DNA of 64,000 nucleotides from Nocardia ninae NBRC 108245 (GCF_007990755.1 NZ_BJXA01000027.1:1-64000); one strand, 5' to 3'; shown: positions 20,717 through 30,121, numbered from the stretch's first letter. Numbers and translations: made by a program. Notes: generated from the letters alone by a model not told the origin.

Positions 20717-21781
20717 ATGAAAATCGGCGTAATCGCGTCGGTCGCTCATCGTACGCCACCGAAAAACTATGGCCCGTGGGAGCACATCGCCGCCACGCTG
20801 GCCGAGGGTTTCGTCGCGCGCGGGCACGACGTCACCCTGTTCGCCACGGCCGACTCCGAGACCTCGGCTCGGCTGGTTTCGCCGGTGCCGTCGGGGTACG
20901 CGGAAACCGCTGGCATGGACGCGAAAGTGGCTGAGGCGCTGCACAATTCGACGGCGTTCGGGCATGCCGGCGAGTTCGATGTGCTCGCCAACCACTTCGA
21001 TTTCATGCCGCTGACCTACAGCCGCCTGGTGTCGACCCCGGTGGTCACCACCATTCACGGCTTTTCCTCGCCGAATATCATGCCGGTGTATCAAGCATTC
21101 GACGATATCGCGCACTATGTGGCGATCAGCGATGCGGACCGGCACCCCACGCTGAACTATGCGGCGACAATTCATCACGGTATAGATCTCGTCCAGTTCA
21201 CCTTTCGGCCGGAACACGGCGAATATCTGCTCTTTCTCGGACGAATTCACCCCGACAAGGGGACGCACCTGGCGATCGAGGTGGCGCGGCTCACCGGGCT
21301 GCCCCTGATCATCGCGGGCGTGGTGCAGGACGAGGAGTACTTCCGCACCGCGGTCGAACCGCACCTCGACGACGCCGCGGTGACCTACGTCGGTCCGGTG
21401 GGCCCGCAACGCCGGGACGAACTGCTCGGCGGTGCCCGCGCGCTGCTGCACCTGATCGGCTTCGCCGAACCGTTCGGCCTCGCGGTCGTCGAAGCGCTCG
21501 CCACCGGAACACCGGTCATCGCAACGCCGTTGGGCTCGATGCCGGAGCTCATCCGGGACGGCGTCACCGGATACCTGGTGACCGACGTCAAGGGGGCAGC
21601 GGCCGCGGTAGCCGAGATCGAGAAACTCGATCGCCGCGCCGCCCGCGACGACGTGCAGGAACGCTTCAGCGCGGACCGGATGATCGATGATTATCTGGCG
21701 CTGTTCGAACGCATCGTGCCCGCGACTCCGCAGCAGCAGGGCATCGGTTCGCCCGGCCTGTTCTCGCACGCCGGGCTGTAG
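20717..21781 (+). CDS. GT4 family glycosyltransferase
   Basis: 354 residues from ATG 20717 (CGAGGA ribosome site), chosen over GTG 20690 because MKIGVIASVAHRTPPKNYGP is the normal N-terminus. Two Rossmann domains: the donor half has FLGRIHPDKGTHLAIEVA and the GT4 EX7E motif in EPFGLAVVEALATGTPVI. It transfers a sugar from a nucleotide-sugar donor to an unknown acceptor in the cytoplasm. The divergent (alpha/alpha)6 protein suggests an oligosaccharide pathway. A 15-bp direct repeat brackets the gene. Confidence 0.88.
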   Translation: MKIGVIASVAHRTPPKNYGPWEHIAATLAEGFVARGHDVTLFATADSETSARLVSPVPSGYAETAGMDAKVAEALHNSTAFGHAGEFDVLANHFDFMPLTYSRLVSTPVVTTIHGFSSPNIMPVYQAFDDIAHYVAISDADRHPTLNYAATIHHGIDLVQFTFRPEHGEYLLFLGRIHPDKGTHLAIEVARLTGLPLIIAGVVQDEEYFRTAVEPHLDDAAVTYVGPVGPQRRDELLGGARALLHLIGFAEPFGLAVVEALATGTPVIATPLGSMPELIRDGVTGYLVTDVKGAAAAVAEIEKLDRRAARDDVQERFSADRMIDDYLALFERIVPATPQQQGIGSPGLFSHAGL

Positions 21782-21844
21782 ATAGTCCTTCGGCGGTGAA
21801 TTCGGCGGCTAGCCGGTTGCTGTCCCGAATTGTATTGTGCGGAC

Positions 21845-23467
21845 ATGGGTCTAGCGAAGCTTGCCGAAGAGTTCTGGAACTGGCGGTTGGCGACACTGCC
21901 CGACTCCAGCGACGACTTGCCTCGGGTGGAACGGCCGGCGGGCTGGCTGCCCGACTGGTCGCCTGCGGCCATCGCAGAGCTCAGGGCGGTCCTCGCCGAG
22001 CTGACCCGCAGGCACCGCGAGCTCGACCTGTCCGACGAGCCGGTACCGGTGCAGGTCGACGGCAGGCTGCTCGGCTCGGCGCTGGCCAGGGTGCACTGGG
22101 AACTCGAGCTGATCCGCGCCTGGGAGCGCAATCCCGGCTTCTATGTGCAGCAGAGCCTCGGCGCGATCTATGTGGAGCTGCTCAAATCGTCGCCGTTCGA
22201 CAATGCGCGGGCGGCGAAGATCAGCGCGCTGCTGCGCCACGTTCCGCTGGTGCTCGAGCAGGCCAGGGAGAATCTCGCGGGCCATGCGGGCGCGTCGTTC
22301 ACACGCAGCACGCTGCGCCTGCTGGACGAATCGGCGGGTTCGCTCGAGGCCGCGATGACGGCGCTCGTACCGTTCCTGCCCGACGAGTACTCGGCCGAGT
22401 TGCCCGCCGCGACGCGCGTTGCGGCGGATGCCGTTGCGGCGTATCGGGATTGGCTCACCGAACTGTTACCTACCCTAGGTGAAGTGGCACCTGTCGGACC
22501 GGAGGGGCTGGCTTACTTCCTACATCGCGTTGCGCTGCTGCCTTATTCGGCGCAGCGGTTGCGCGAGATGGGCAGCCAAGAATGGCATCGGGCGGTCGCT
22601 CTCGAAACGCTCCTGCGTACCCGGCATCGGGACGCGCCCGCGCCGTCGCTGCCCGCCGACGCAGACGAGTGCGTCGAGCGTCAGGCCGCCGACGAGCGCG
22701 CCGTGCGGGAGTTCGCTGCCACCCGTGGTCTGCTCGGCCAGCCGGAGTGGTTGCGGCGCTACCGGTTCGCGCCGCTGCCGCCGTACCTCGCGCCGCTGAC
22801 CTGGCTCGGTGTGTCCGACGACCTGACCGGCCCGTCGCGGATGGACGAGGATGCCGTCCGATACATCCCGGCACCGCGCCCGGACCTGCCGTACTTCGAT
22901 CGAGCCGCCGCGTTCGACGCGCGCACCGCGATCGTGCACGAGGGCGTGCACGCCCAGCAGGTCGCGATCGGCTGGCACCACGACAATCCCGCTCGGCGAT
23001 ACTTCTACGACTCGGCGCCCAACGAGGGCATCGCGTTCAACTACGAGGAGCTGATGCTGCACGCAGGCCTCTTCGACGACGCGCCGGCCAGCGCCATCTT
23101 CGTGGCGAATGCCATGCGGCTGCGCGCTTTACGCGTCGAGGTCGACATCGAGCTCGCCCTCGGCCACCTCTCCATCGACGAGGCGACCGACCGGCTGGCC
23201 GTCGCCGTGCCGATGGACCGCGAAACCGCCTGGGACGAAGCCGTGTTCTTCGCGAGCAACCCCGGCCAGGCGCTGAGCTACCAGATCGGCAAACTACAGA
23301 TCCAGGACCTGCTCAGCACGGCGGTGCGTGAACTAGGCGACGAATTCGATCTCCAGGCGTTCCACGACCGGCTCTGGCGCGAAGGAAACGTGCCACTGGC
23401 TTTGCAACGGTGGGAACTCCTGGGCCTGCGCGACCATCTCGACGAGGCCGACCGGCTGGCCGGGTAG
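21845..23467 (+). CDS. DUF885 family putative metallopeptidase
   Basis: 540 residues, cytoplasmic, mostly helical. The HEGVHAQQ motif (His365) is an HExxH zinc site, and the downstream NEGIAFNYEELM segment supplies candidate third-ligand Glu residues, as in the M3-like DUF885 fold. The family is thought to contain carboxypeptidase-like enzymes, but the substrate here is unknown. ATG 21845 is preferred over 21830; TATTGT lies 6 nt before it, suggesting a leaderless transcript. It converges with the sulfate-exporter-like gene. Confidence 0.82.
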   Translation: MGLAKLAEEFWNWRLATLPDSSDDLPRVERPAGWLPDWSPAAIAELRAVLAELTRRHRELDLSDEPVPVQVDGRLLGSALARVHWELELIRAWERNPGFYVQQSLGAIYVELLKSSPFDNARAAKISALLRHVPLVLEQARENLAGHAGASFTRSTLRLLDESAGSLEAAMTALVPFLPDEYSAELPAATRVAADAVAAYRDWLTELLPTLGEVAPVGPEGLAYFLHRVALLPYSAQRLREMGSQEWHRAVALETLLRTRHRDAPAPSLPADADECVERQAADERAVREFAATRGLLGQPEWLRRYRFAPLPPYLAPLTWLGVSDDLTGPSRMDEDAVRYIPAPRPDLPYFDRAAAFDARTAIVHEGVHAQQVAIGWHHDNPARRYFYDSAPNEGIAFNYEELMLHAGLFDDAPASAIFVANAMRLRALRVEVDIELALGHLSIDEATDRLAVAVPMDRETAWDEAVFFASNPGQALSYQIGKLQIQDLLSTAVRELGDEFDLQAFHDRLWREGNVPLALQRWELLGLRDHLDEADRLAG

Positions 23468-23479
23468 CTCAGGCGTTCG

Positions 23480-24484
23480 TCACCACCAGCCGGTGGCGAA
23501 CTGCAGGGCGAGGCTGGACGCCCCGAGGAGCACGGCGAGGATGCCGCCGAACAGGAGGGGGCGCGATCCGGCGCTGCGGAGTTGTTGCCAGCTCAGTGAG
23601 GTGCCGATCGCGGCGAGGACCGCGGCGATCAGCCATGCGCTGAAGTAGGCGAGTGGCGGGCCCAGGGAGTCCGGCACCACGCCGAGTCCGGCGATCACCG
23701 ATGCGACGAGGAACAGGATGACGAAGAGCGGGAACGACTGTAGGAGGGTGGCTTTCGTGGACGATGCGGGCTCGCTGCGGTCCCTCGCGAGATGCAGTCC
23801 GACGCACATCGGGACAATCATCAGGCTGCGCACGAGTTTGACGATCACCGCGAAATGAGCGGCGGCGGGGCCGTAGATCACGCCGGCCGCCAGCACCGAC
23901 GAGGTGTCGTTGATCGCGGTACCCGCCCACAGGCCGAACGCCTCCTGGGACAGTCCGAGCAGGCGCCCCAAGGGCGGATATGCCAGCACCGCAACGACAT
24001 TGAAGACGAAGATGGTTCCGAGGGCGTAGGCGACACGATCCCGGTCGGGCTTGATCACCGCGGTGGCGGCGGCGATCGCCGAGGCGCCACAGATGGTGGT
24101 GCCGACCGCCACCAGGGTGGCCGATTCCCGGTCCAGGGCAAGCATTCTCCCGACGACCACCGCGGCGGCGGCACCCAGGATCAATGTCCCGATCAACACC
24201 ACGGCCGTCTGCCTGCCGACACTGAGGACCGATCCGACCGGCAGGCCGAGACCCAGCAGCACAATGGCGGCACCCAATAGGCGTTTCCGCGTCACAGCTA
24301 AGCCGGGATCGAAAGTCCCTGCGTCAGCGTCGGATCGGCGCAGGAAAACGCCTACCGCAGCACCGCAGGCCAAAGCGATCACCGGCGCGCCGGCGACCGG
24401 CAGTGCTTTACCGAGAAAGGTTGCCGCGGTTGCCAGTACAGCAGCGAGGAGCAGGCCGGGCCAGCGGCGACGAACGTGCGTCAT
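23480..24484 (-). CDS. YeiH/UPF0324 family membrane protein (putative sulfate exporter family)
   Basis: 334 residues with about 10 membrane helices. The signature GTTICGASAIAAATAVIK and the later segment GTAINDTSSVLAAG are the two conserved half-site loops of the YeiH/PF03601 family. The substrate is not proven in general; sulfonate or sulfite-related export has been proposed. A LysR gene of the type often paired with yeiH lies 0.7 kb away, separated by a DUF4240 gene. Confidence 0.85.
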   Translation of the reverse strand: MTHVRRRWPGLLLAAVLATAATFLGKALPVAGAPVIALACGAAVGVFLRRSDADAGTFDPGLAVTRKRLLGAAIVLLGLGLPVGSVLSVGRQTAVVLIGTLILGAAAAVVVGRMLALDRESATLVAVGTTICGASAIAAATAVIKPDRDRVAYALGTIFVFNVVAVLAYPPLGRLLGLSQEAFGLWAGTAINDTSSVLAAGVIYGPAAAHFAVIVKLVRSLMIVPMCVGLHLARDRSEPASSTKATLLQSFPLFVILFLVASVIAGLGVVPDSLGPPLAYFSAWLIAAVLAAIGTSLSWQQLRSAGSRPLLFGGILAVLLGASSLALQFATGWW

Positions 24485-24567
24485 TCCTCAGACGATGGCG
24501 CTCCGCGACCGTAAGGGGTAGCGGTCGAACGGGGAGGACCCCATAAGCCGGCCGAATGGGTCCTGTG

Positions 24568-25074
24568 TCAGTTCCAACCGGCAGGATTCGAAAAGGACTC
24601 CCGAGAAATACCGGATTCGGTTTTCGGGAAAGCACCGAAGCGGTCACTGTGCAGGTGCGCGAAGAAGTAACACATTTTCCCGCCGTCGGTGTCCCGCACG
24701 GCGACCGCGGGGGCGGCGAGCGCGGCGTCGTAGAACTCGCGACCCATCGCGACGATGAAGCCCCGGCAGTAGAGGAAACCGTCGTCCGAGCCGCCGGTGA
24801 CCCCGTGGATATCGGCGCGGTCGAGGTCGTACAACTTTCGCTCCAGCACCCGGTCGAGCACGGTCAGCTCGTCGCTCGACAGGCTCTCGCTCAACGTGCG
24901 CAGATGCCCGAGGAAGTGCGGCACCTGCGCCTCGACGGCGGGCACAACCTCGTCGTTTTCCCGGTGGATCAACGCTTTTCGCAGTGCGGCCGGTTCGTCG
25001 CCGACCAACTCCCACGCCGATTCGATCAGGGTCCAGAAGCGGGCTTCGTCGGCCGCGGCGGGGATCTTGCTCAC
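24568..25074 (-). CDS. DUF4240 domain protein
   Basis: About 168 residues from GTG 25074; the frame is open to 25128. The pattern ARFWTLIESAWELVGDEP at the start, LGHLRTLSESLSSDELTVLD in the middle and DDGFLYCRGFIVAMG toward the end match DUF4240, a family of soluble proteins of unknown function common in actinobacteria. It lies between the YeiH-type gene and the LysR gene and is divergent from the latter. There is no signal peptide. Confidence 0.7.
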   Translation of the reverse strand: MSKIPAAADEARFWTLIESAWELVGDEPAALRKALIHRENDEVVPAVEAQVPHFLGHLRTLSESLSSDELTVLDRVLERKLYDLDRADIHGVTGGSDDGFLYCRGFIVAMGREFYDAALAAPAVAVRDTDGGKMCYFFAHLHSDRFGAFPKTESGISRESFSNPAGWN

Positions 25075-25200
25075 CTGCCGGACGCTACCAGGGGCGACTT
25101 CCGTTGCGGCGCCGGGCAACCCGCTCATAAGGTCGGATGATGGGGTAATTGCTACGACGGGGGGTGCCGCCGGCGTCGGGCAGGCACATAATCAATGGTT

Positions 25201-26130
25201 ATGACGCTACCGCCGGGGACGCCCGATCTGGACGTACTCGATCTGCTCGTCTCCGTTGCGGAGCTGGGCAGCCTCGGTGCGGCGGCCCGGCGGCACAGTA
25301 TCAGCCAGCCCGCGGCGAGCATGCGAATCAGTGCGCTGGAGCGGCGGTTGCGGCTGCGGTTGCTCGATCGCAGTCCGACCGGGTCGGCCTTGACGGATTC
25401 GGGGCGGTCGGTGGTCGCGCACGCGCGGCTGGTGCTGGAGGCGGCGCGGTCGTTCAGTGCCGGTGTGGCCGCACTGCACGCCGCCGACGTGCCGCGCCTG
25501 CGGGTGGCCGCGTCGAAGACGATTGCCGATCATCGGATCCCGCTGTGGCTCAACGCGTTACGGGCCAGTTGTCCGCAGGTGGCGGTCTCCTTGGAAGTGG
25601 ATAACACGCGGCACGTCGAGGAGCTGATCCGGGACGGGGCGGCCGACATCGGTTTCGTGGAGGGCCCGCATCCGCCGCCCGGCCTCGGTAGCCGGGTACT
25701 CGGGGCGGACGAGTTGGTCGTCGTGGTCGGGGCCGCGCATCCATGGGCACACCGCAAGAAGCCGGTGACCTTGCGGGAGCTGGCGACCACGCCGTTGCTG
25801 TGGCGCGAGCCGGGGTCGGGGACGCGGGACACGGTCTGGGAGATTCTCGGGGCCGAGTGCCAACCGGCGCAGCCCGCGGCCGAGCTGGGGTCCGCGGTCG
25901 CGATCTCGGCGGCCGCCCGGGCCGCCGTGGCGCCCGCGGTGCTGAGCAGGCTGATCGCGGGTCCCGATCTGACCAGTGGGGCGCTCGTCGAGGTGCGGCT
26001 GGCCGGGCCGGTGGCGTTGAGCAGGAAGTTCCGGGCGATCTGGCGGCGCCAATCGCCACCGTCGGGACCTGCGGGAATGCTGGCCGAGCATGCCGCGCGC
26101 CTGGAATCGGATGGCGCTCGTCACTGGTGA
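25201..26130 (+). CDS. LysR family regulator
   Basis: 309 residues from ATG 25201; ATG 25195 is two codons upstream, but CATAAT ends 8 nt before 25201, which suits a nearly leaderless start there. Residues 5-65 form the winged helix (GSLGAAARRHSISQPAASMR) and the remainder is the effector domain of the CysB/YeiE type (DIGFVEGP, WREPGSGTRDTV). YeiE-type LysR genes commonly accompany yeiH, so it may regulate the transporter across the divergent DUF4240 gene (inference). Confidence 0.85.
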   Translation: MTLPPGTPDLDVLDLLVSVAELGSLGAAARRHSISQPAASMRISALERRLRLRLLDRSPTGSALTDSGRSVVAHARLVLEAARSFSAGVAALHAADVPRLRVAASKTIADHRIPLWLNALRASCPQVAVSLEVDNTRHVEELIRDGAADIGFVEGPHPPPGLGSRVLGADELVVVVGAAHPWAHRKKPVTLRELATTPLLWREPGSGTRDTVWEILGAECQPAQPAAELGSAVAISAAARAAVAPAVLSRLIAGPDLTSGALVEVRLAGPVALSRKFRAIWRRQSPPSGPAGMLAEHAARLESDGARHW

Positions 26131-26131
26131 C

Positions 26132-26155
26132 GTTTAGGACGCGGCGTGCGGGTAG
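26132..26155 (+). promoter_or_regulatory. SigF-like promoter of dps
   Basis: GTTT (26132-26135), a 14-bp spacer, and GGGTAG (26150-26155) resemble the actinobacterial SigF consensus GTTT-N15-17-GGGTAT. The spacer is one base short. It ends 40 bp before the dps start. Confidence 0.5.
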
Positions 26156-26195
26156 GCCAGTCGGTGACACGGATCCGACAAGAAAGGCGTGAACG

Positions 26196-26675
26196 ATGAG
26201 TCAACCCATCACCAGCACCCTCGATACGGAGCAGCAGAAGGTCGCGGGCGAGGCTCTGCGCGCTACCGTGATCGATCTGATCGACCTGTCGCTGATCGCC
26301 AAGCAGGCCCACTGGAACGTGATCGGCCGGAACTTCCGGTCGGTGCATCTGGCGCTGGACGAGCTGGTCACGGCGGCCAGGGACTTCACCGATGCCGCGG
26401 CCGAGCGCGCCACCGCCGTCGGCGTCAGCCCGGACGGGCGGGCCGAGACGGTCGCCAAAGAGAGCGGTGCGGTCGGCTTCCCCGACGGCTGGCAGCAGGA
26501 CACCGACGTCATCGACGGCGTCGTCCGCAACCTCACGGCCGTGATTCAGCGACTGCGTGAGCGGATCGAAGCCACCGAGAAGGCCGATCCGGTCACGCAG
26601 GACCTGTTCATCGGCTTCGCGGCGCGGCTCGAGCAGCTGCACTGGATGTGGCAGGCGCAGGTCGCGACCTCCTGA
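26196..26675 (+). CDS. dps: Dps family ferritin-like protein
   Basis: 159 residues. The Dps ferroxidase region KQAHWNVIGRNFRSVHLALD gives the His and Asp ligands from one subunit, and the later D-x-F-x-x-A-AER segment supplies the partner side. The four-helix pattern and length are normal. Dps forms dodecamers that store iron and shield DNA during oxidative or starvation stress. The short N-terminus lacks the Lys-rich DNA-binding tail. The ribosome site is AGAAAGG. The SigF-like promoter upstream is consistent with stress induction. Confidence 0.92.
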   Translation: MSQPITSTLDTEQQKVAGEALRATVIDLIDLSLIAKQAHWNVIGRNFRSVHLALDELVTAARDFTDAAAERATAVGVSPDGRAETVAKESGAVGFPDGWQQDTDVIDGVVRNLTAVIQRLRERIEATEKADPVTQDLFIGFAARLEQLHWMWQAQVATS

Positions 26676-26676
26676 G

Positions 26677-27480
26677 CTACCTCGACAGTCCGTGGGCGCG
26701 CGCGATGAGGCGCTCCATGACCGTGCGCGGCAGTAGCCTGCGCACCGCGAACATCACGGGGGCATTGCTGCCGACGGCGTAGAGCGGACGCGGTCGCTTG
26801 GCCTCGACGGCCTGCACGATCGTGTCGGCTACCCGTTCGGCGGTGATGCCTTTCCCTTGCGCCTCATCCAATTTCGCGATGAAGGCGGTGAAGTCGGCGG
26901 TGTGCGGCGAGCCCTCGTTCAGGTACTTCGTCCGACGTTCCCGCAGGCCCGTATTGATCTGTCCCGGCTCGACGGTGCTGATCCACACCCCGAATGGTGA
27001 CTCTTCGAACCGCGCGGCCACGGCGAAGCCTTTCAGCGCCGCCTTGGTCGCGCCGTAGGACGAGCGGTACGGCATCGGAAAGCTGGCGATCATCGACCCC
27101 ACCATGATGACCCGGCCGAAGCCGCGCTCCCGCATGCCCGGCAACACCGCCTGCGTCAGCGCGACCGGCCCCAGCACGTTCAGCCGGAACAGCCGTTCCA
27201 CCGCATCCGTCGGCAGCTCCGCCAGCGGGCCCGCCTGACTCTCCCCGGCATTGTTGACCAGCACGTCGATCTCCCCGAGCCCGGCAACGAAGGCGTCGAT
27301 CGACCCGGCGTCGGTCAAGTCGAGCGCCCGATACTCCACGCCCGCCACGCGAGCCTCGGCCCCGATACCCTCCGGCTTCCGGCTGGTCCCGATCACCTGA
27401 TACCCGCGCGCCACCAACGCCGCGGCCGTCGCCTTCCCGATCCCCGACGATGCACCGGTCACAACAGCAGTACGAGGCAT
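26677..27480 (-). CDS. short-chain dehydrogenase/reductase
   Basis: 267 residues of the classical SDR family, NAD(P)-dependent. The cofactor motif TGASSGIG is at the N-terminus, NNAG near residue 85, the catalytic Ser in VGSM and the YGATK active-site pair near residue 150. Arg after the first strand (GTSRKP) suggests NADPH use. AAGGAG precedes the second ATG (27480) at 6 nt, so it is preferred over 27486. Its stop lies one base after the convergent dps stop. A MerR gene is 68 bp upstream on the same strand. Confidence 0.9.
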   Translation of the reverse strand: MPRTAVVTGASSGIGKATAAALVARGYQVIGTSRKPEGIGAEARVAGVEYRALDLTDAGSIDAFVAGLGEIDVLVNNAGESQAGPLAELPTDAVERLFRLNVLGPVALTQAVLPGMRERGFGRVIMVGSMIASFPMPYRSSYGATKAALKGFAVAARFEESPFGVWISTVEPGQINTGLRERRTKYLNEGSPHTADFTAFIAKLDEAQGKGITAERVADTIVQAVEAKRPRPLYAVGSNAPVMFAVRRLLPRTVMERLIARAHGLSR

Positions 27481-27548
27481 AACCATCTCCTTAGGCAGCG
27501 GCTCCAGCCGACCATAGCGCTTCCCTGGTCCGCGACCGTGCGGAGGCG

Positions 27549-28268
27549 CTAGCCCTGCATCAGTTCGACGAGTCGATCCCAGGCGGGGGACGACGCCCCG
27601 GGCTGGGACTGGGCGACCAGGCGGGCGGCCGCGGGATTGTGTACAGGGCGAGTCTCGGATCGACTGTGGTAGTTGGCGAACCAGGTACGAGTGCGTTCGG
27701 CCAGGGCGGGCAGGCGGGCGTCGTCCGGGGACCAGTGGAAGGCCTCGTCGTGTTCGAGGTAGAGGGCGCGGAACTCGGGAACGGTGAGGAGTTCGTGCTT
27801 TTCGTCGAGCCAGCAGGCGGCATCCTCGGGGGAGGCGGTCTGCAAGAGGATCCAGCCGTCGCGCTCCAGCTGGATCTGGCGTTCGCTGGCGCCGATCTCG
27901 CGCAGTTCGTCGAGGAGGTCGGCGACCGCCGGTGCGACGAAAAGCCGGTCGCCGCCGCGCAACTGGGCGAGCTGGTCGCGGGTTCGCCGCAGCTGCGTGA
28001 TCCGGTGCCGGACGTCGCGGTCGATCTCGGCGATGGCCGCTGCAAGCGCGTCCGGGTCGGCTTCCAGCAGGTCTTTGACCCGGGCCAGCGGCACGCCCGC
28101 CTCCGCCAAGGTTCTGATCTTGACGAGATCGATGGCGTCCTGGGCGGTGTAGCGCCGGTAGCCGGACGAGTCGCGCTCGGGTTCGGGCAGCAGACCGCGC
28201 TCGTGATAGTGGCGGATGGCCTTGGTGGTCACTCCGGCGAAATCCGCGAGCCTGCCGATCGTGATCAT
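27549..28268 (-). CDS. MerR family regulator
   Basis: 239 residues. The start codon at 28268 is preferred to 28277 because of AAGGA at 8 nt. Residues 1-70 form the winged helix (RLADFAGVTTKAIRHYHERG and SSGYRRYTAQDA), followed by a coiled-coil dimerisation helix to about 120 and a 115-residue C-terminal domain with Trp and acidic residues, as in MerR proteins that sense organic compounds. It sits between a serine hydrolase gene (32 bp upstream) and the SDR gene, all on one strand, and could control both. Confidence 0.85.
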   Translation of the reverse strand: MITIGRLADFAGVTTKAIRHYHERGLLPEPERDSSGYRRYTAQDAIDLVKIRTLAEAGVPLARVKDLLEADPDALAAAIAEIDRDVRHRITQLRRTRDQLAQLRGGDRLFVAPAVADLLDELREIGASERQIQLERDGWILLQTASPEDAACWLDEKHELLTVPEFRALYLEHDEAFHWSPDDARLPALAERTRTWFANYHSRSETRPVHNPAAARLVAQSQPGASSPAWDRLVELMQG

Positions 28269-28300
28269 GGCGGTCATCCTTCCAGTCGTCGTCGAACCCG

Positions 28301-29725
28301 TCAGGCGCGACGGGTCAGCCGGCCGCCTGCGTTGTGGAACTGCGCCTTACCGTCGCGGATGTCGTGGTAGGAGACGAGTAGCAGGCGGAGGTAGCCGTCG
28401 AAGGTCTCCATCGGGTAGCCGTCCGGAGCGAACAGGCCGGGCCGGATCGGCACGTACCGCTGCGGCGGGGCGGCGGTCGTGCCACCGCAGAACTCGGTGA
28501 AAATCCGTTCCTGTGACTCGTCCGCAGGCTCGTAGGTCATCCGTTCCTCGAGTTGCCCGTCCACGATGCTGACGTCGATGCGGAGCTGGTTGGAGCGGTA
28601 GGTGCCGACATACGGGGTGAGATCGATGTCCTGCTCGAATTCGGTTACCAGCGGGGGGATCTCGACGCCGAGGTGCTCGCGCAGTAGCCACTGCAGCAGC
28701 TGATCTTGCAGCATGAGCGCATCCGAGCTGTTGCCGAACGCGGTGAAGACCAGGTCGTGTTCGGGCAGCACACACAGCAGGGACACCCCGCCCGGCGAGG
28801 CACCCGACATGGCGAGAACCGTGGTGTCGCCGAACGGGTACCGTACCCAGCCCATACCCATCGGCGGAACGTTCGGGGACGCCATATCGTGCGAAACCTG
28901 CTGCATCAGTGCGGTCGAATCCGTTGTGAGAACACGGGAACCCGTCACAGGGGACACACCGCCCGCGAGGTGGGTTCGCCCGAAGCAGAGCAGATCGCCA
29001 ACAGTGCCGATCGGCGTGCCGCCCGCCGGCCCCCAGGTGTCGGGCAGTGTGAACATTCGCGTGGGCTCGGCCGTCATCGTCTCGGGATTCAGGAAATGCC
29101 CCACCGCGGTGCTGCGCAGAATGGCCTGCTCAGCCGAGGTACTCGAATTTTGCATGCCCACAGGCCCATAGATATCGCACTCCAGCAGTGCGTGATACGA
29201 CAACCCCGTCACCACTTCCAGCAGCCGGCCCGCGACGATCATGCCGCCATTGGAATAGCTGAGCTGCGCACCGGCTTCGAACAAAACCCCGTGGTCCGCA
29301 AGGCCCGCAACATAACTCCGCAGCGCGTCACGGCCTTCGGCATCCGGAAAGTACAGGTCCGCATCGATGCCGTTGGTGTGCGAAAGCAGATGCCGAACCA
29401 GAATCTTGTCCGCCGCACCCGGCGCAGACAGCGCGAATTCGGGAAGGTACCGCACCACGGGTGCGTCTAGATCAAGCTTCCCGAGCTCCACCTGCTGAAG
29501 GACGAGCGTGGTCGTCAGCACCTTGGTGACCGAACCGAAAAGAAACCCGGTGTCCGCCGACATCGGCGCCCCCGTAGCAACATTCGCCGCGCCATGCGCG
29601 ACCACAACCTGCTCACCCGCCTGATAAACACCGGCAACGAACCCGGGCACATGATTGGCCTCGCAGTAAGCGGCAACCTGTTCGCGGACCTGAGCTTCGA
29701 CGATCTGGAGTGCGTTGTTGTTCAT
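28301..29725 (-). CDS. beta-lactamase-fold serine hydrolase, cytoplasmic
   Basis: 474 residues from ATG 29725; the frame extends to 29848, but the extra part is low-quality sequence. There is no signal peptide. GSVTK supplies the SxxK nucleophile and YSNGG the YxN motif, as in class C/EstB-type esterases and DD-peptidases. A C-terminal extension of about 120 residues has a beta-rich pattern found in other members. The substrate is unknown. It heads a run of three minus-strand genes with MerR and SDR. Confidence 0.85.
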   Translation of the reverse strand: MNNNALQIVEAQVREQVAAYCEANHVPGFVAGVYQAGEQVVVAHGAANVATGAPMSADTGFLFGSVTKVLTTTLVLQQVELGKLDLDAPVVRYLPEFALSAPGAADKILVRHLLSHTNGIDADLYFPDAEGRDALRSYVAGLADHGVLFEAGAQLSYSNGGMIVAGRLLEVVTGLSYHALLECDIYGPVGMQNSSTSAEQAILRSTAVGHFLNPETMTAEPTRMFTLPDTWGPAGGTPIGTVGDLLCFGRTHLAGGVSPVTGSRVLTTDSTALMQQVSHDMASPNVPPMGMGWVRYPFGDTTVLAMSGASPGGVSLLCVLPEHDLVFTAFGNSSDALMLQDQLLQWLLREHLGVEIPPLVTEFEQDIDLTPYVGTYRSNQLRIDVSIVDGQLEERMTYEPADESQERIFTEFCGGTTAAPPQRYVPIRPGLFAPDGYPMETFDGYLRLLLVSYHDIRDGKAQFHNAGGRLTRRA

Positions 29726-30121
29726 GAAAGCAATCGTCGAACCTTCCCCCAGGGGCAAGGTCAAGCCCACCCGTGAATCACCCCCCGCGCGTGCGCCAGT
29801 TACTAGCTCGACTGGCCGGTCCGTTCTTCGGGGGAAACGGGGGAGCAACGGGGGGTGGCTGGTTGGCGATGGTGTCTTGAATTCTGTGGGTGGGGTGAGT
29901 GGGGGCTTGGGGTGGTGGTGGGTTTGGTGGTGGGCGGATGTCCAGGGCGCTGATCTGGGGGGACGGTGGGTTAGGTGGTGGCGGGGGGTGGGAAGAGGGG
30001 TGGTCAGAGGTGGTTTCGGGTGGGTTTCGGGGTGGATGGGTTGGGGCTAGGGTTGGCCGGCGCGGTGGGGCTTCGGTGCTGTCGCGGGGATATGTCGGTC
30101 GCCGGATGCCTAGGAGATTTT
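29726..30121 (+). other. G-run-rich intergenic leader
   Basis: About 250 bp (29828-30080) are densely packed with G runs on the plus strand. GGG-T-GGGG-TGAGT-GGGGG-CTT-GGGG at 29888-29912 fits a G-quadruplex motif, and a second cluster lies at 29983-30000. C is scarce on this strand. The region lies directly upstream of the substrate-binding-protein gene and may form its untranslated leader. Open frames crossing it are low complexity and are not treated as genes. Confidence 0.6.

Noticed and set aside
29975-30121. N-terminal extension of the sensor-like protein
   Set aside because: The extra 49 codons come from the G-run region and lack normal composition; GTG 30122 has a clear ribosome site.
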